Shown here in pieces: positions 8,386 through 15,881 of a DNA stretch of 47,890 nt (position 1 is the first letter of the stretch; each line of letters opens with the position of its first letter). The translations under genes were made by a program, and so were the position numbers. The notes beneath the pieces were generated by a model, which was given only the letters and a program-made list of their open reading frames with translations, searched no databases and was not told the origin of the DNA. This stretch comes from CAZKFA01 sp964551925 (GTDB lineage Bacteria; Cyanobacteriota; Vampirovibrionia; LMEP-6097), in assembly GCA_964551925.1 (NCBI GenBank), contig CAZKFA010000013.1, positions 1-47,890 on the forward strand. The letters run 5' to 3'.

Positions 8386-8730
8386 ATGGGAATTGATAAT
8401 GATAAACCTATATCTTTTCCGGCTTTTGAATTACAAGGGTTAAGAGCTGTTGAGCCTATTGAGACGTCTACTCCTACTGCTGCAGAAGCTGCAAATAATT
8501 ATGCTGGGATTAGAGAAGCGATGTCAGATACTGACAGAAGATTAATAGAATTTAGTATGGCAGGTGTCGATAGTCCAGAAGCTAAGTTAATGGAACAAAA
8601 AATGAATCAAATGAAACATGAAGCTGCGGCGGCAGCAGAAGAAGCATGGGCTAGGACTACAAAAGAAGGAATCTCCGCAGCAGCAGGAGCTATTGGTCAA
8701 TTAGCATCAATATTTGGGAAGAAATCTTAA
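8386..8730 (+). CDS. small helical protein D (114 aa)
   Basis: Unrecognised. A short variable N-terminus is followed by an Ala/Glu-rich helical segment, with IEFSMAGVDSPEAKLMEQK resembling AMRYTMPGADAAAAYAKL of protein C in spacing. A C-terminal Ala/Gly helix (AAGAIGQLASIFGKK) resembles GIAGMVASLGPVFQKMG of C. There is no signal peptide or obvious enzyme motif. It lies 2 nt after gene C and 2 nt before gene E, in the middle of a tightly coupled operon. It could be a structural or secreted helical subunit, but that is inference. Confidence 0.72.
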   Translation: MGIDNDKPISFPAFELQGLRAVEPIETSTPTAAEAANNYAGIREAMSDTDRRLIEFSMAGVDSPEAKLMEQKMNQMKHEAAAAAEEAWARTTKEGISAAAGAIGQLASIFGKKS

Positions 8731-8732
8731 TT

Positions 8733-9299
8733 ATGGCAGACGGAAATACTATTAGAACGGCAATAACAGGTACTGGTACTTCAGGCGGAGCTATCAGGGG
8801 TAAGAGTACTGCTGTGCAGGATTATGTAAAAAGTAAAGAAGGAACTATAGAACTTGGAATAGGTAATGTAGTAGATAGACCTCCAATTATTCCACGTAGT
8901 TCTAGTGGAATAGATCCCGCGCTGTTAGCAGCAATGAATCAAAAAAAAGATGATGATGCTTTGGTCAAAGCAGCTCTATTGCAGGCTCTCAACAATCAAA
9001 AGCGTTCTGAAGAAAAGAAACCAGAAGAAACTAAGCCTGATCCTAAATTGCAAGAGATGCTTAAGAAGCTTGGGGAGAAATTAGATAAGTTAGAGAAGGA
9101 TAGTAAAGAAAACAACGGCGGAACTTTACCAGATGCAGTTAAATCGTTTATGGATACTGTAAAAGAAATTAAAGAACAATTTGCCAAGGGAAATTATAAA
9201 CTAACTGACGAACAGATACAAAAGTTACATGAAGAAGCAGCAGCAGCCAAACAATCAGTTGGTGATAATACTCCACTTGAAAAACAAATTGATGGTATT
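8733..9299 (+). CDS. low-complexity protein E (partial, runs into a gap)
   Basis: At least 189 aa before the 100-N gap. The N-terminus contains TAITGTGTSGGAIRGKST, resembling the IRGTGS repeats of protein B. The shared motif DPALLAAMNQKKDDDALVKA is at about residues 61-80. A Lys/Glu-rich coiled-coil-like region follows (LQEMLKKLGEKLDKLEKDSK), then YKLTDEQIQKLHEEA, as in B. A, B and E therefore look like diverged paralogues. The frame could be read through the N run to 9425, but that would overlap the opposing DUF433 gene, so I end it at the gap. Confidence 0.7.
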
Positions 9300-9399
9300 N
9301 NNNNNNNNNNNNNNNNNNNNNNNNNNNNNNNNNNNNNNNNNNNNNNNNNNNNNNNNNNNNNNNNNNNNNNNNNNNNNNNNNNNNNNNNNNNNNNNNNNN
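9300..9399. other. assembly gap (100 N) between converging genes
   Basis: The stop codons of gene E (+ strand) and of the DUF433 gene (- strand) should both lie in the missing sequence. No duplicated flank is seen, so this is a real gap of unknown size. Confidence 0.99.
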
Positions 9400-9903
9400 A
9401 TGTTCAGAAGCTAAATAAATCTTAGTAGCAGGTTCATCAGATATATCAATCAGAAGATCATAAGGACGTGCTTGGGGAGGCTGTTTGGGAGCTTTGGCGG
9501 GGATCTTAGTTTTTTGTTCTTTTTTTGATTTAATCTGGGCGACTTTTTCTTTGGTCACTTCTTCTTGGATAGCAGCTTGCTGAGCTAGTGCTTGACTGAA
9601 TTTTTGATTATCTTCTTCGACGATACTCATAGTATGCCTTGCGTCAATTAGTTGCTCATCAAAGGAATTTGCAATTTTGATTTTGATATTGTCTACAATG
9701 CAGTAAGCATAAGCAACAGCTGCTTGAATATCACGCTCTTGTAATGAGCGATAATTACGTAAAATTTCTTGAGCTGTTAAACCTTCAGCAATACTTAGTA
9801 AAATATCAATTACTGTAACGCGGGTACCTTTGATACGTGCTTTACCCTGAGCTATTTCTTCATCTCTGACTATTCTGGATTCGACTAGTTCTTTTAGATT
9901 CAT
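9400..9903 (-). CDS. DUF433-domain protein (partial at C-terminus)
   Basis: 168 aa before the gap. Residues 1-65 match the DUF433 pattern: a short antitoxin-like winged-helix domain with RIVRDEEIAQGKARIKGTRV and ILLSIAEGLTAQEIL then YRSLQERDIQAAVAYA. In other genomes DUF433 proteins often pair with PIN-like toxins as VapB-type antitoxins. Here the domain carries a long Gln/Lys/Pro-rich extension (about 100-150) and no toxin is visible beside it, although one could lie in the gap. The ATG at 9903 has TATGAT about 10 nt upstream and no clear Shine-Dalgarno. Confidence 0.8.
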
Positions 9904-10002
9904 TTATAGGCCTATCATAAATATATACCCATTTTTCTGAAAAATATTTAACAATTATCTAAAGCGCTCGTGGTTCTACAAATCTACTATATAATTAGTA
10001 AT

Positions 10003-10587
10003 ATGGAACTCTTAGCAAAGTTAGATTTTGTGGCTTTTTATGTTTTGGCAGCTATTGCTGTTATTAGTGCCTTAGGTATGATTTTTAATCCGAATTTGGT
10101 ACGAGCAGGTTTCACACTTATAGCTTGTTTTACGGCAGTGGCAGGTTTATACTTTATGTTGGCCGCTGACTTCGTTGCAATATCACAGATACTTATCTAC
10201 GCTGTTGGTATAGTCTTGGTGATTATCTTTGCGGTTATGCTCTGTTCGCTTAAAGATAATGTCGAGAATCCTAATAATGACGAGGATAATGGACCGGGGT
10301 TGAAATTCAGACGGTTTGTGGCTTTGATAGTATCTTCTGCTTTATTTGTGGCATTAGTTGTGGTGATTAGATCTCAGGACTGGTGGGCTATCAGTCATAT
10401 TACCGGAGCTGAGTTAGTAAGAGCTAATGCTAATGAGCTTCGTGATCATTACACCGCGCATATTGGACAGTTAATGCTTAATCAATATCTGCTGGCGTTT
10501 GAACTAGTGTCAATTTTATTATTAGTGGTTTTGGTGGGTGTAATCATATTATCTAAGAAAAATATTCAAGAAAAGGAGTCAGTATGA
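10003..10587 (+). CDS. nuoJ: NADH-quinone oxidoreductase subunit J
   Basis: Membrane subunit of respiratory complex I (or NDH-1), 194 aa with five hydrophobic helices. The family segment MIFNPNLVRAGFTLIACFTAVAGLYFMLAADFVAISQILIY is visible (residues 26-66, read in parts), with the periplasmic loop near 140-155. An in-frame GTG at 9970 exists, but the ATG at 10003 fits the family start and TATAAT (9990-9995) ends 7 nt before it. The predicted mRNA is leaderless. nuoK overlaps by 4 nt. No other nuo genes are present nearby. Confidence 0.94.
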   Translation: MELLAKLDFVAFYVLAAIAVISALGMIFNPNLVRAGFTLIACFTAVAGLYFMLAADFVAISQILIYAVGIVLVIIFAVMLCSLKDNVENPNNDEDNGPGLKFRRFVALIVSSALFVALVVVIRSQDWWAISHITGAELVRANANELRDHYTAHIGQLMLNQYLLAFELVSILLLVVLVGVIILSKKNIQEKESV

Positions 10588-10895
10588 TTATTGGAATCAA
10601 CCATTATTTAATTTTATCAGCGTTATTATTTTCGATTGGTTTCTACGGCTTAGTCACACGCAATAACGCCTTTAGAGTTTTGATGAGTATTGAGATTATG
10701 CTCAACGCAGTTAATATTGCTTTCGTTGCGTTTGCTTATTTTATCGATCCTGTGCAAATTCATGGACAAGTTATAAGCCTTTTTGTTATGGCAATTGCCG
10801 CAGCCGAAGCAGCTATTGGTTTAGCTTTGTTGTTATTAATTTATCGCAACCGGGTAAATATTAATATGAGCTCTTTTGCTACACTTAAGTGGTAG
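10584..10895 (+). CDS. nuoK: NADH-quinone oxidoreductase subunit K
   Basis: Small membrane subunit of complex I, 103 aa with three transmembrane helices. The conserved glutamates of the proton path are present: MSIEIMLNAVNIAF (Glu in helix 2) and AIAAAEAAIGLALLL (Glu in helix 3). The ATG overlaps the nuoJ stop (ATGA), and AAGGAG lies 7-12 nt upstream within nuoJ. So the internal gene uses a Shine-Dalgarno although its partner appears leaderless. The J-K pair alone implies the rest of the complex is encoded elsewhere. Confidence 0.95.
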   Translation: MIIGINHYLILSALLFSIGFYGLVTRNNAFRVLMSIEIMLNAVNIAFVAFAYFIDPVQIHGQVISLFVMAIAAAEAAIGLALLLLIYRNRVNINMSSFATLKW

Positions 10896-10955
10896 AGTTT
10901 CGAGCACTGGATTGACAGGTAACACTCTTCAAGTGGTACTCGTGATGACGAATAT

Positions 10956-12209
10956 ATGGACTACTTCAAAAACGACGCCGAACACCTCAGCCCAGCTCTT
11001 AATAGAGCCTTTGATTTACTTGCAGTAAGAGCTAAAGGTTCTTATATCTTTGATGATAAGGATAATGCTTATTTGGATCTTACTAGTGGTATCGCTGTAA
11101 ATCAGCTTGGTCACAGTCATCCAGAGATAGTCGCTGCGATAGCAGAGCAAGCAGCACTTTGCATACATACTAGTTGTGTGGTACATTATCCAGCTAATAT
11201 TGAGCTGGCAACTAAGCTTGCCGAAATAATGCCTGGTAATATTTCTAATACTTTCTTCTCTAATAGCGGTGCTGAAGCAATAGACGGTGCTATCAAATTG
11301 GCTAAGTTACTCAAACCAGAGCGTCCAAATATAATAGTACATCGTGGTGGTTTCCATGGTCGTACAGTAGGCAGCGTCTCACTAACCAACTCCAAAGCCG
11401 CTTACCGTAAGTATTTTGGGATATTAATGCCGGGAGTCTACACTATCCCATTTCCTAATATTTATGAAGGCGCGACTGAAGCTGAGTTACAAGCAGAAGT
11501 AGAATCCAGTCTAGCAGAGCTTTTTGATAAGAGCGTGGCGCCTGAGACGGTAGCTGCGATTTTTGTAGAACCAATACAAGGTGAGGGTGGTTATATTCCA
11601 GCACCAGGGCTCACTGCTCCTTGGAACTATTTGAAGTTTTTGCGTGAGCTTTGTGACAAGCATGGAATACTTTTAGTTTTTGATGAAGTGCAATCTGGTA
11701 TGGGGCGTACTAGCAAATGGTTTGCCTGTGATCATTACGGAGTAGCACCAGATATCTTGGTGATGGCTAAGGGACTCTCTGGTGGACTACCACTCGGCGC
11801 CTTTGCTGCCTCTAAAGAGTTGATGTATAAGATGCCACCTGGCTCTCATGGTAGTACCTTTGGTGGTAATCCTATCTCTTGTAAAGCAGCTCTCAAGCTA
11901 ATTGAAGTTATTGAACGTGATCGAGTGATGGAGAATGTTGCAGCTAGATCGAAGCAGGTTTTTGATTTTTTTGCTAAGCTTGCGGATTCACGAGTCTCTG
12001 TCAGAGGAGTAGGTTTGATGATTGCACTGTGTTTTAAAGATGCCGACACCGTCAATCGCATCAAAAAAATAGCTTATGCTAATAAAGTTCTACTTCTTGG
12101 TTGCGGAACTTATGGCAATATTATTAGGCTTGCTCCTGATCTAACCATCTCAGAGACTGACTTGGAGAAAGGCTTAGATGTTATTGCCCAAGCCATCAAA
12201 AGTTTATGA
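10956..12209 (+). CDS. class-III aminotransferase (GABA/acetylornithine type)
   Basis: PLP-dependent transaminase, 417 aa. Residues show SNSGAEAIDGAIKLAK (phosphate-binding, 102-117), GGFHGRT (131-137), EPIQGEGGYIPAP (205-217), DEVQSGMGRTSKWFA (243-257) and the PLP lysine K272 in VMAKGLSGGLPLGA. The neighbouring dehydrogenase, translated from an ATGA overlap, favours 4-aminobutyrate aminotransferase (GabT) producing a semialdehyde for immediate oxidation. Acetylornithine or diamine substrates cannot be excluded from sequence alone. A TTGACA (10912-10917) with a weak extended -10 (TGGTACTCG) lies upstream, giving a short leader. Confidence 0.9.
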   Translation: MDYFKNDAEHLSPALNRAFDLLAVRAKGSYIFDDKDNAYLDLTSGIAVNQLGHSHPEIVAAIAEQAALCIHTSCVVHYPANIELATKLAEIMPGNISNTFFSNSGAEAIDGAIKLAKLLKPERPNIIVHRGGFHGRTVGSVSLTNSKAAYRKYFGILMPGVYTIPFPNIYEGATEAELQAEVESSLAELFDKSVAPETVAAIFVEPIQGEGGYIPAPGLTAPWNYLKFLRELCDKHGILLVFDEVQSGMGRTSKWFACDHYGVAPDILVMAKGLSGGLPLGAFAASKELMYKMPPGSHGSTFGGNPISCKAALKLIEVIERDRVMENVAARSKQVFDFFAKLADSRVSVRGVGLMIALCFKDADTVNRIKKIAYANKVLLLGCGTYGNIIRLAPDLTISETDLEKGLDVIAQAIKSL

Positions 12210-13675
12210 CACAAGGATTAACTAATATTGAATTAATTGTTGCTGGCAAAATCATCAACCGCAATCCGGCGCATATCCAAGAGATAGTCTCTGAGCACCA
12301 AGTAACTAGCACGACTGAGATGAACCAGTTATTAGAGAACTCAGAGTTAGCTTTTAAATCTTGGTCGCGATTGCCAGCTCCTAAACGTGCTGAATATTTA
12401 TTTAAGGCTCGTAATATTTTTGCAGAACGCAAGCTGGCGCTGGCAGAATCCTTACACCAAGAAAATGGTAAACCGCTAGAAGAAGCTCTAGGAGAAGTAC
12501 AGGAAGTAATAGATGTATTTGATTTCTTTATTGGTGAAGGGCGTCGTATCTACGGCATGACTGGTCAATCTGAGATGCCAAACAAAACTATCATCACTAT
12601 TCGTGAACCTATTGGACCAGCAGTATTTATTACGGCGTGGAATTTCCCGATTGCCGTGCCCGCCTGGAAAGCCGCTCCCTGTTTGATTACTGGTAATACT
12701 TTTATACTTAAGCCTTCTGAGCTTGCCCCGCTCTCTGGTAAGCTTTTTGTAGATATTCTTAACGAAGCTGGACTACCTAAGGGCGTAGCACAAATTGCCT
12801 ATGGCGCTGGTGATGTCGGTGAGTATTTAGTTAAACACCCTATCCCTAAAATAGTCTCCGTGACTGGTTCTGTAACAGTTGGCAGGCAGGTTGCTGAAGT
12901 TGCAGCCTCTGGCTTCAAGAAATGCGCATTAGAACTTGGTGGCAAAAATGCCTGTATAGTACTTGCTGACGCTGATCTAGATCTAGTAGAAGATGGTGTA
13001 TTGTGGGGAGCCTATGGTACTGGCGGACAACGCTGCACCAGCACCAGTAGATTAATTATTGACAAAGCCGTCTCTGAGACTCTTCTAGCTAAGCTTAAAA
13101 CCCGTGCTGCTGAATTCTATACAAATAAACCAGCGATAAACTATTCTCCAATTATTAGTCACAAACAACTCTTGAAGATAGACTCTATGGTGCAAGAAGC
13201 TCTTAGTGAAGGCGCTGAATTGCTTTGTGGCGGCAAAATTCTTGATGATGGTAGTCATTCTGGTTATTACTATGCGCCGACTATTTTACGCATAACGCCA
13301 AGCATGAAGATCGCTCAGCAAGAGGTTTTTGGACCGGTGCTTGGAGTGATAGAAATCAATAGTTCAAGCAAAGAAGATTGTTTGAAACAAGCACTAAAGA
13401 TTGCTAATAGCGTTGAGTATGGCTTGAGTAATGCTATTTATACGAATGATATTAATTTGGCGATGCAAGCGGCTCACAGACTGGAGTCTGGCTTAGTCTA
13501 TGTTAATGCACCGACTATCGGTGCTGAATGTGGGGGCGCCAGCTTATTTGGGGGCTGGAAAAACACCGGTAACGGCTCTAGGGAGTCTGGAGTTGCGGCT
13601 TTAGATAGCTATACTCAGTACAAGACTATTGCTATTGATTATTCAAATAAACTACAGCGAGCGCAGATAGATTAA
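12206..13675 (+). CDS. NAD(P)-dependent aldehyde dehydrogenase (semialdehyde type)
   Basis: 489 aa, full length. The catalytic set is intact: N146 (TAWNFP), E243 (LELGGKNA) and nucleophile C277 (GTGGQRCTSTSR). The Rossmann segment has VSVTGSVTVGRQVAE, and the C-terminus reads KNTGNGSRESG then a TQYKTIAIDYS tail. It oxidises an aldehyde to its acid. Coupled to the aminotransferase by a 4-nt overlap, it probably acts as succinate-semialdehyde dehydrogenase (GabD-like) or a related semialdehyde dehydrogenase. The C-terminal tail recalls alpha-ketoglutaric or aminoadipate semialdehyde dehydrogenases, so the exact substrate is open. Confidence 0.92.
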   Translation: MTQGLTNIELIVAGKIINRNPAHIQEIVSEHQVTSTTEMNQLLENSELAFKSWSRLPAPKRAEYLFKARNIFAERKLALAESLHQENGKPLEEALGEVQEVIDVFDFFIGEGRRIYGMTGQSEMPNKTIITIREPIGPAVFITAWNFPIAVPAWKAAPCLITGNTFILKPSELAPLSGKLFVDILNEAGLPKGVAQIAYGAGDVGEYLVKHPIPKIVSVTGSVTVGRQVAEVAASGFKKCALELGGKNACIVLADADLDLVEDGVLWGAYGTGGQRCTSTSRLIIDKAVSETLLAKLKTRAAEFYTNKPAINYSPIISHKQLLKIDSMVQEALSEGAELLCGGKILDDGSHSGYYYAPTILRITPSMKIAQQEVFGPVLGVIEINSSSKEDCLKQALKIANSVEYGLSNAIYTNDINLAMQAAHRLESGLVYVNAPTIGAECGGASLFGGWKNTGNGSRESGVAALDSYTQYKTIAIDYSNKLQRAQID

Positions 13676-13688
13676 TCTTGAAAAAAAT

Positions 13689-13763
13689 CTCCCCCAAATA
13701 GGTTAGTTTTCAGTCAATTTGTGGAATAGCAGTTTTATAAGCATCTTATATATCTCTGGGGAG
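13689..13763 (+). promoter_or_regulatory. possible Shine-Dalgarno-sequestering stem
   Basis: CTCCCC (13689-13694) is complementary to GGGGAG (13758-13763), which is part of the strong Shine-Dalgarno of the small ORF at 13772. Pairing would hide the ribosome site. This is a short stem found by eye only. Confidence 0.3.
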
Positions 13764-13771
13764 GGATAACT

Positions 13772-13900
13772 ATGAAATATATGCCATTGTTACTTATCGT
13801 TTTTTTGTCTTTGATAAATTTATGTGCTAGACCAGGCTTGGTCATCGCCAAACACGGTGCTACTAAGGTTCTTAAGCCAGTATTGCTAAAAGTAATTTAG
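13772..13900 (+). CDS. 42-aa mini-protein with signal-like N-terminus
   Basis: A short ORF, MKYMPLLLIVFLSLINLC then ARPGLVIAKHGATKVLKPVL. A Lys plus a hydrophobic stretch of 13 residues and then Cys-Ala-Arg looks like a secretion signal or single membrane helix. The Cys context (INLC) is a poor lipobox. The strong Shine-Dalgarno GGGGAGGG lies about 6 nt before the ATG, unlike the many leaderless genes of the window, which supports translation. The short mature tail is basic. Function unknown; a small secreted or membrane peptide. Confidence 0.5.
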   Translation: MKYMPLLLIVFLSLINLCARPGLVIAKHGATKVLKPVLLKVI

Positions 13901-13990
13901 AGAATACAACTATGAACCGCTTGCTCGGCGGTCTTAGTAAAACCTAAATCTCTTGATATATGTAATTCATCCTTACCACAACACCACATT

Positions 13991-14102
13991 CCGATAAGTA
14001 AATCGTAATAAACGCAAATCGCAATGCGACCTGATAAGTAATTTGTAGTAAACTACTATCATCTTAATAGCCCACCCACTACTCCGATAAGTATTTTGTA
14101 GC
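13991..14102 (+). repeat. three direct copies of a CC(T)GATAAG repeat
   Basis: Copies at 13991-14013, 14030-14053 and 14084-14102 all read CC(T)GATAAGTA followed by A/T-rich AWTYGTARTAAA-like sequence. Spacing is 39 and 54 bp. The third copy touches the stop codon of the gene ending at 14102. Two further copies in the opposite orientation lie at 15725-15784. The region 13901-14101 otherwise holds no gene I can support. Confidence 0.6.
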
Positions 14103-15193
14103 TATACAGCTAATTGTTTAGCTACAGCATCTGAATTTTTATAGCAAGTGAGAGCTATGCGTCCAGAGGCGTGTGACAACTGGTTCACAAACAACCTGGT
14201 GAACTTATTATCTATAAACCTTGCAATGAAGTCAAAGGTACTTTCTAGTATAAAGAAGACACCAGCCGTCTTCTGCATGGCGTGCTTACTGAACAGCATC
14301 GACAGATCAAAGAACCATGAAGCAGTGTCCCTGACTGTGCCAAAGAGCTTCTCTTTACCAGTTAAAGCATAGCCAAGCGTCGCAATAATATCACCAAAAC
14401 TACTAAACAGAGCATGGTGTCCTTTTGAGACATCAAAGCTCAAACCCTTATTAACATTGAATTTGAAAGTCCAAAGAGTCTTCAGCGGATCAGTAAAGAT
14501 CTCCTTCAATAGTTTCCAAGCAGTCTTCGCTGTTAAAGTAAAACCTTCTGTCCAAGTCTCAAACTTACCATCTTTAATCTGGGGCAAATTAGGATCAGTT
14601 GCTACCCATATTTGATCAGTTCCAGTCGCTAAGCCTCTTATCAAGAACTTATCCTTGAGATCTCCAAACCAAACAGAGACCGCCTCAAGCAAGAATCCAA
14701 AAGTCTGAAAAGGATTTTTTTTAATAATCCCATTCTTAACTCCACTAATAGCGTAAGGCGAGAAACTAAAACTAGTAATATTGTTAACTAGTTTAGAAAG
14801 TTTTTTCTTTGTACCTTCACCCAAATCAGAGAGCTGCAAGAAGCCACCAAGCACGTTAGCAATAATTGCAGCATAACAAGACTTAAGTTCAACCCAATCA
14901 ATCATTCTTGGTAATTTAACAAAGAAACCACTCTTATCTTTTGAATCAAGTTCGGAGCCCTTAGTAGTATCTACAATGGGCTTATCGGAAGTGCCTGATT
15001 GGATAGAATCTTGGGCATAATCAACTTGATTAGCCTCTTGTAAATCGAGGGCCGATTTGTTTCTTAATTCTTCTTTTGTGGGTTCTTGAGTAACTTGATT
15101 ATTAATAGTTGCAATGGGTTCATTTTCCTCTCTAAAAGAACTCTCATAAGCCGCACGAGTACTGGCTCCTGGATTGGTTGCAACAGCAGACAT
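14102..15193 (-). CDS. hypothetical protein, 363 aa
   Basis: Not recognised. Residues 1-85 are polar and Ser/Glu/Gln-rich. Residues 90-363 are rich in aromatic and hydrophobic residues with moderate amphipathic helices, such as WVELKSCYAAIIANVLGGFL and ASWFFDLSMLFSKHA, but no clear transmembrane span. No enzyme motif or signal peptide is seen. CATAAT (15206-15201, minus strand) ends 7 nt before the ATG at 15193, so the mRNA is probably leaderless. The gene and the mini-gene at 15554 are bracketed by the GATAAG repeats in opposite orientations, so the segment may have moved as a unit (inference). Confidence 0.75.
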   Translation of the reverse strand: MSAVATNPGASTRAAYESSFREENEPIATINNQVTQEPTKEELRNKSALDLQEANQVDYAQDSIQSGTSDKPIVDTTKGSELDSKDKSGFFVKLPRMIDWVELKSCYAAIIANVLGGFLQLSDLGEGTKKKLSKLVNNITSFSFSPYAISGVKNGIIKKNPFQTFGFLLEAVSVWFGDLKDKFLIRGLATGTDQIWVATDPNLPQIKDGKFETWTEGFTLTAKTAWKLLKEIFTDPLKTLWTFKFNVNKGLSFDVSKGHHALFSSFGDIIATLGYALTGKEKLFGTVRDTASWFFDLSMLFSKHAMQKTAGVFFILESTFDFIARFIDNKFTRLFVNQLSHASGRIALTCYKNSDAVAKQLAV

Positions 15194-15341
15194 TGTTTTT
15201 ATTATGCAACTATCATCACCATGAATCTGTTTTTCAGCAAGCTAGTTAGAGTAGCTTATGACAAGAATCTGCATTGAATAATGACAGTCGTATATATATG
15301 TTACTATATGCAAAGACGATTTACCAGCGGGTCTGTCCAAA

Positions 15342-15390
15342 AGCTTAGTTTTAACTGAGTAAAACACTTACAGAGTTAAAATAACTAGCT
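15342..15390. repeat. imperfect hairpin in the 15194-15553 intergenic stretch
   Basis: TTTTAACT (15349-15356) pairs with AGTTAAAA (15374-15381), extended by AGC/TAG pairing outside with one bulge. It is not followed by a T-tract on either strand. The 360-nt region 15194-15553 also holds the minus-strand -10 at 15206-15201, an alternating TA stretch near 15290-15308, a smaller hairpin (TCCCTA 15467-15472 with TAGGGGA 15480-15486) and the strong promoter below. I see no gene in it. Confidence 0.45.
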
Positions 15391-15518
15391 AAAACTCGAG
15401 TCCAAAATAAATAATGGCGTCATTCCTAGCTCCCAATTCAAGATAATTTAGAATTATATTGAGTTGTCCCTAGTCTGAATAGGGGATAGATTAATGAGAG
15501 TTTTTTTAACTCAAATTC

Positions 15519-15547
15519 TTGACACTCATACTCTTGTATGCTATTAT
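15519..15547 (+). promoter_or_regulatory. near-consensus sigma-70 promoter, leaderless
   Basis: TTGACA (15519-15524), a spacer of exactly 17 nt, and TATTAT (15542-15547) preceded by TGC (an extended -10). The ATG of the next ORF starts 6 nt after the -10, where transcription itself should begin. This is the most complete leaderless promoter in the window. Confidence 0.8.
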
Positions 15548-15553
15548 AAAAGT

Positions 15554-15715
15554 ATGGATCAAATGACGATATTCTTAATTTCAAGTAGCTTTATTCTTTG
15601 GATAGCTTATTTCGGTCTAAACAATTCAGTAAGTCATCGTGCTGAGAAGCAAGAACTAAGTATATTAGACTTAGTATGCCTCTTGATGACAAAATCCCCA
15701 AGAATCCAAAGATAA
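15554..15715 (+). CDS. 53-aa small membrane protein
   Basis: Starts MDQMTIFLISSSFILWIAYF: one hydrophobic helix at residues 4-21, then a charged segment (SVSHRAEKQELS) and a short Leu-rich tail. An in-frame ATG at 15494 would add 20 residues, but it lies upstream of the near-consensus promoter, so I take ATG 15554. No Shine-Dalgarno is present; the ATG should be the 5' end of the mRNA. Family unknown. It lies between the GATAAG repeat sets. Confidence 0.6.
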   Translation: MDQMTIFLISSSFILWIAYFGLNNSVSHRAEKQELSILDLVCLLMTKSPRIQR

Positions 15716-15724
15716 TAGAGTATT

Positions 15725-15784
15725 CTACAAATGGCTTATCAGGACTTTTCCAAGGTCGCCATTATTTTACAAATGGCTTATCGG
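15725..15784 (-). repeat. two inverted-orientation copies of the GATAAG repeat
   Basis: Read on the minus strand, 15743-15725 is CCTGATAAGCCATTTGTAG and 15784-15767 is CCGATAAGCCATTTGTAA. They match the three plus-strand copies at 13991-14102 except for CC in place of TA after GATAAG. The 166-nt region 15716-15881 holds these copies and the carB promoter, and no gene. Confidence 0.6.
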
Positions 15785-15881
15785 TGAGCTTGATAATAAC
15801 GATATCCTACAAGATTCTTGTCCTAATTCTTCATTAAACTTCATTTTGCAATAATTTTATTTCTGTTAGAATTTCTATTTA

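Noticed and set aside
8733..9425. Gene E reading through the N gap to a stop at 9425
   Set aside because: The part after the gap is only seven residues and overlaps the opposing DUF433 gene, whose domain is recognisable. The gap length is also unknown.
9970..10002. Upstream in-frame GTG start for nuoJ
   Set aside because: It precedes the TATAAT at 9990-9995, and the family N-terminus fits ATG 10003.
13991..14102. The GATAAG copies as a CRISPR array
   Set aside because: Only three degenerate copies, spacing 39 and 54 bp, inverted copies 1.6 kb away, and no cas genes.
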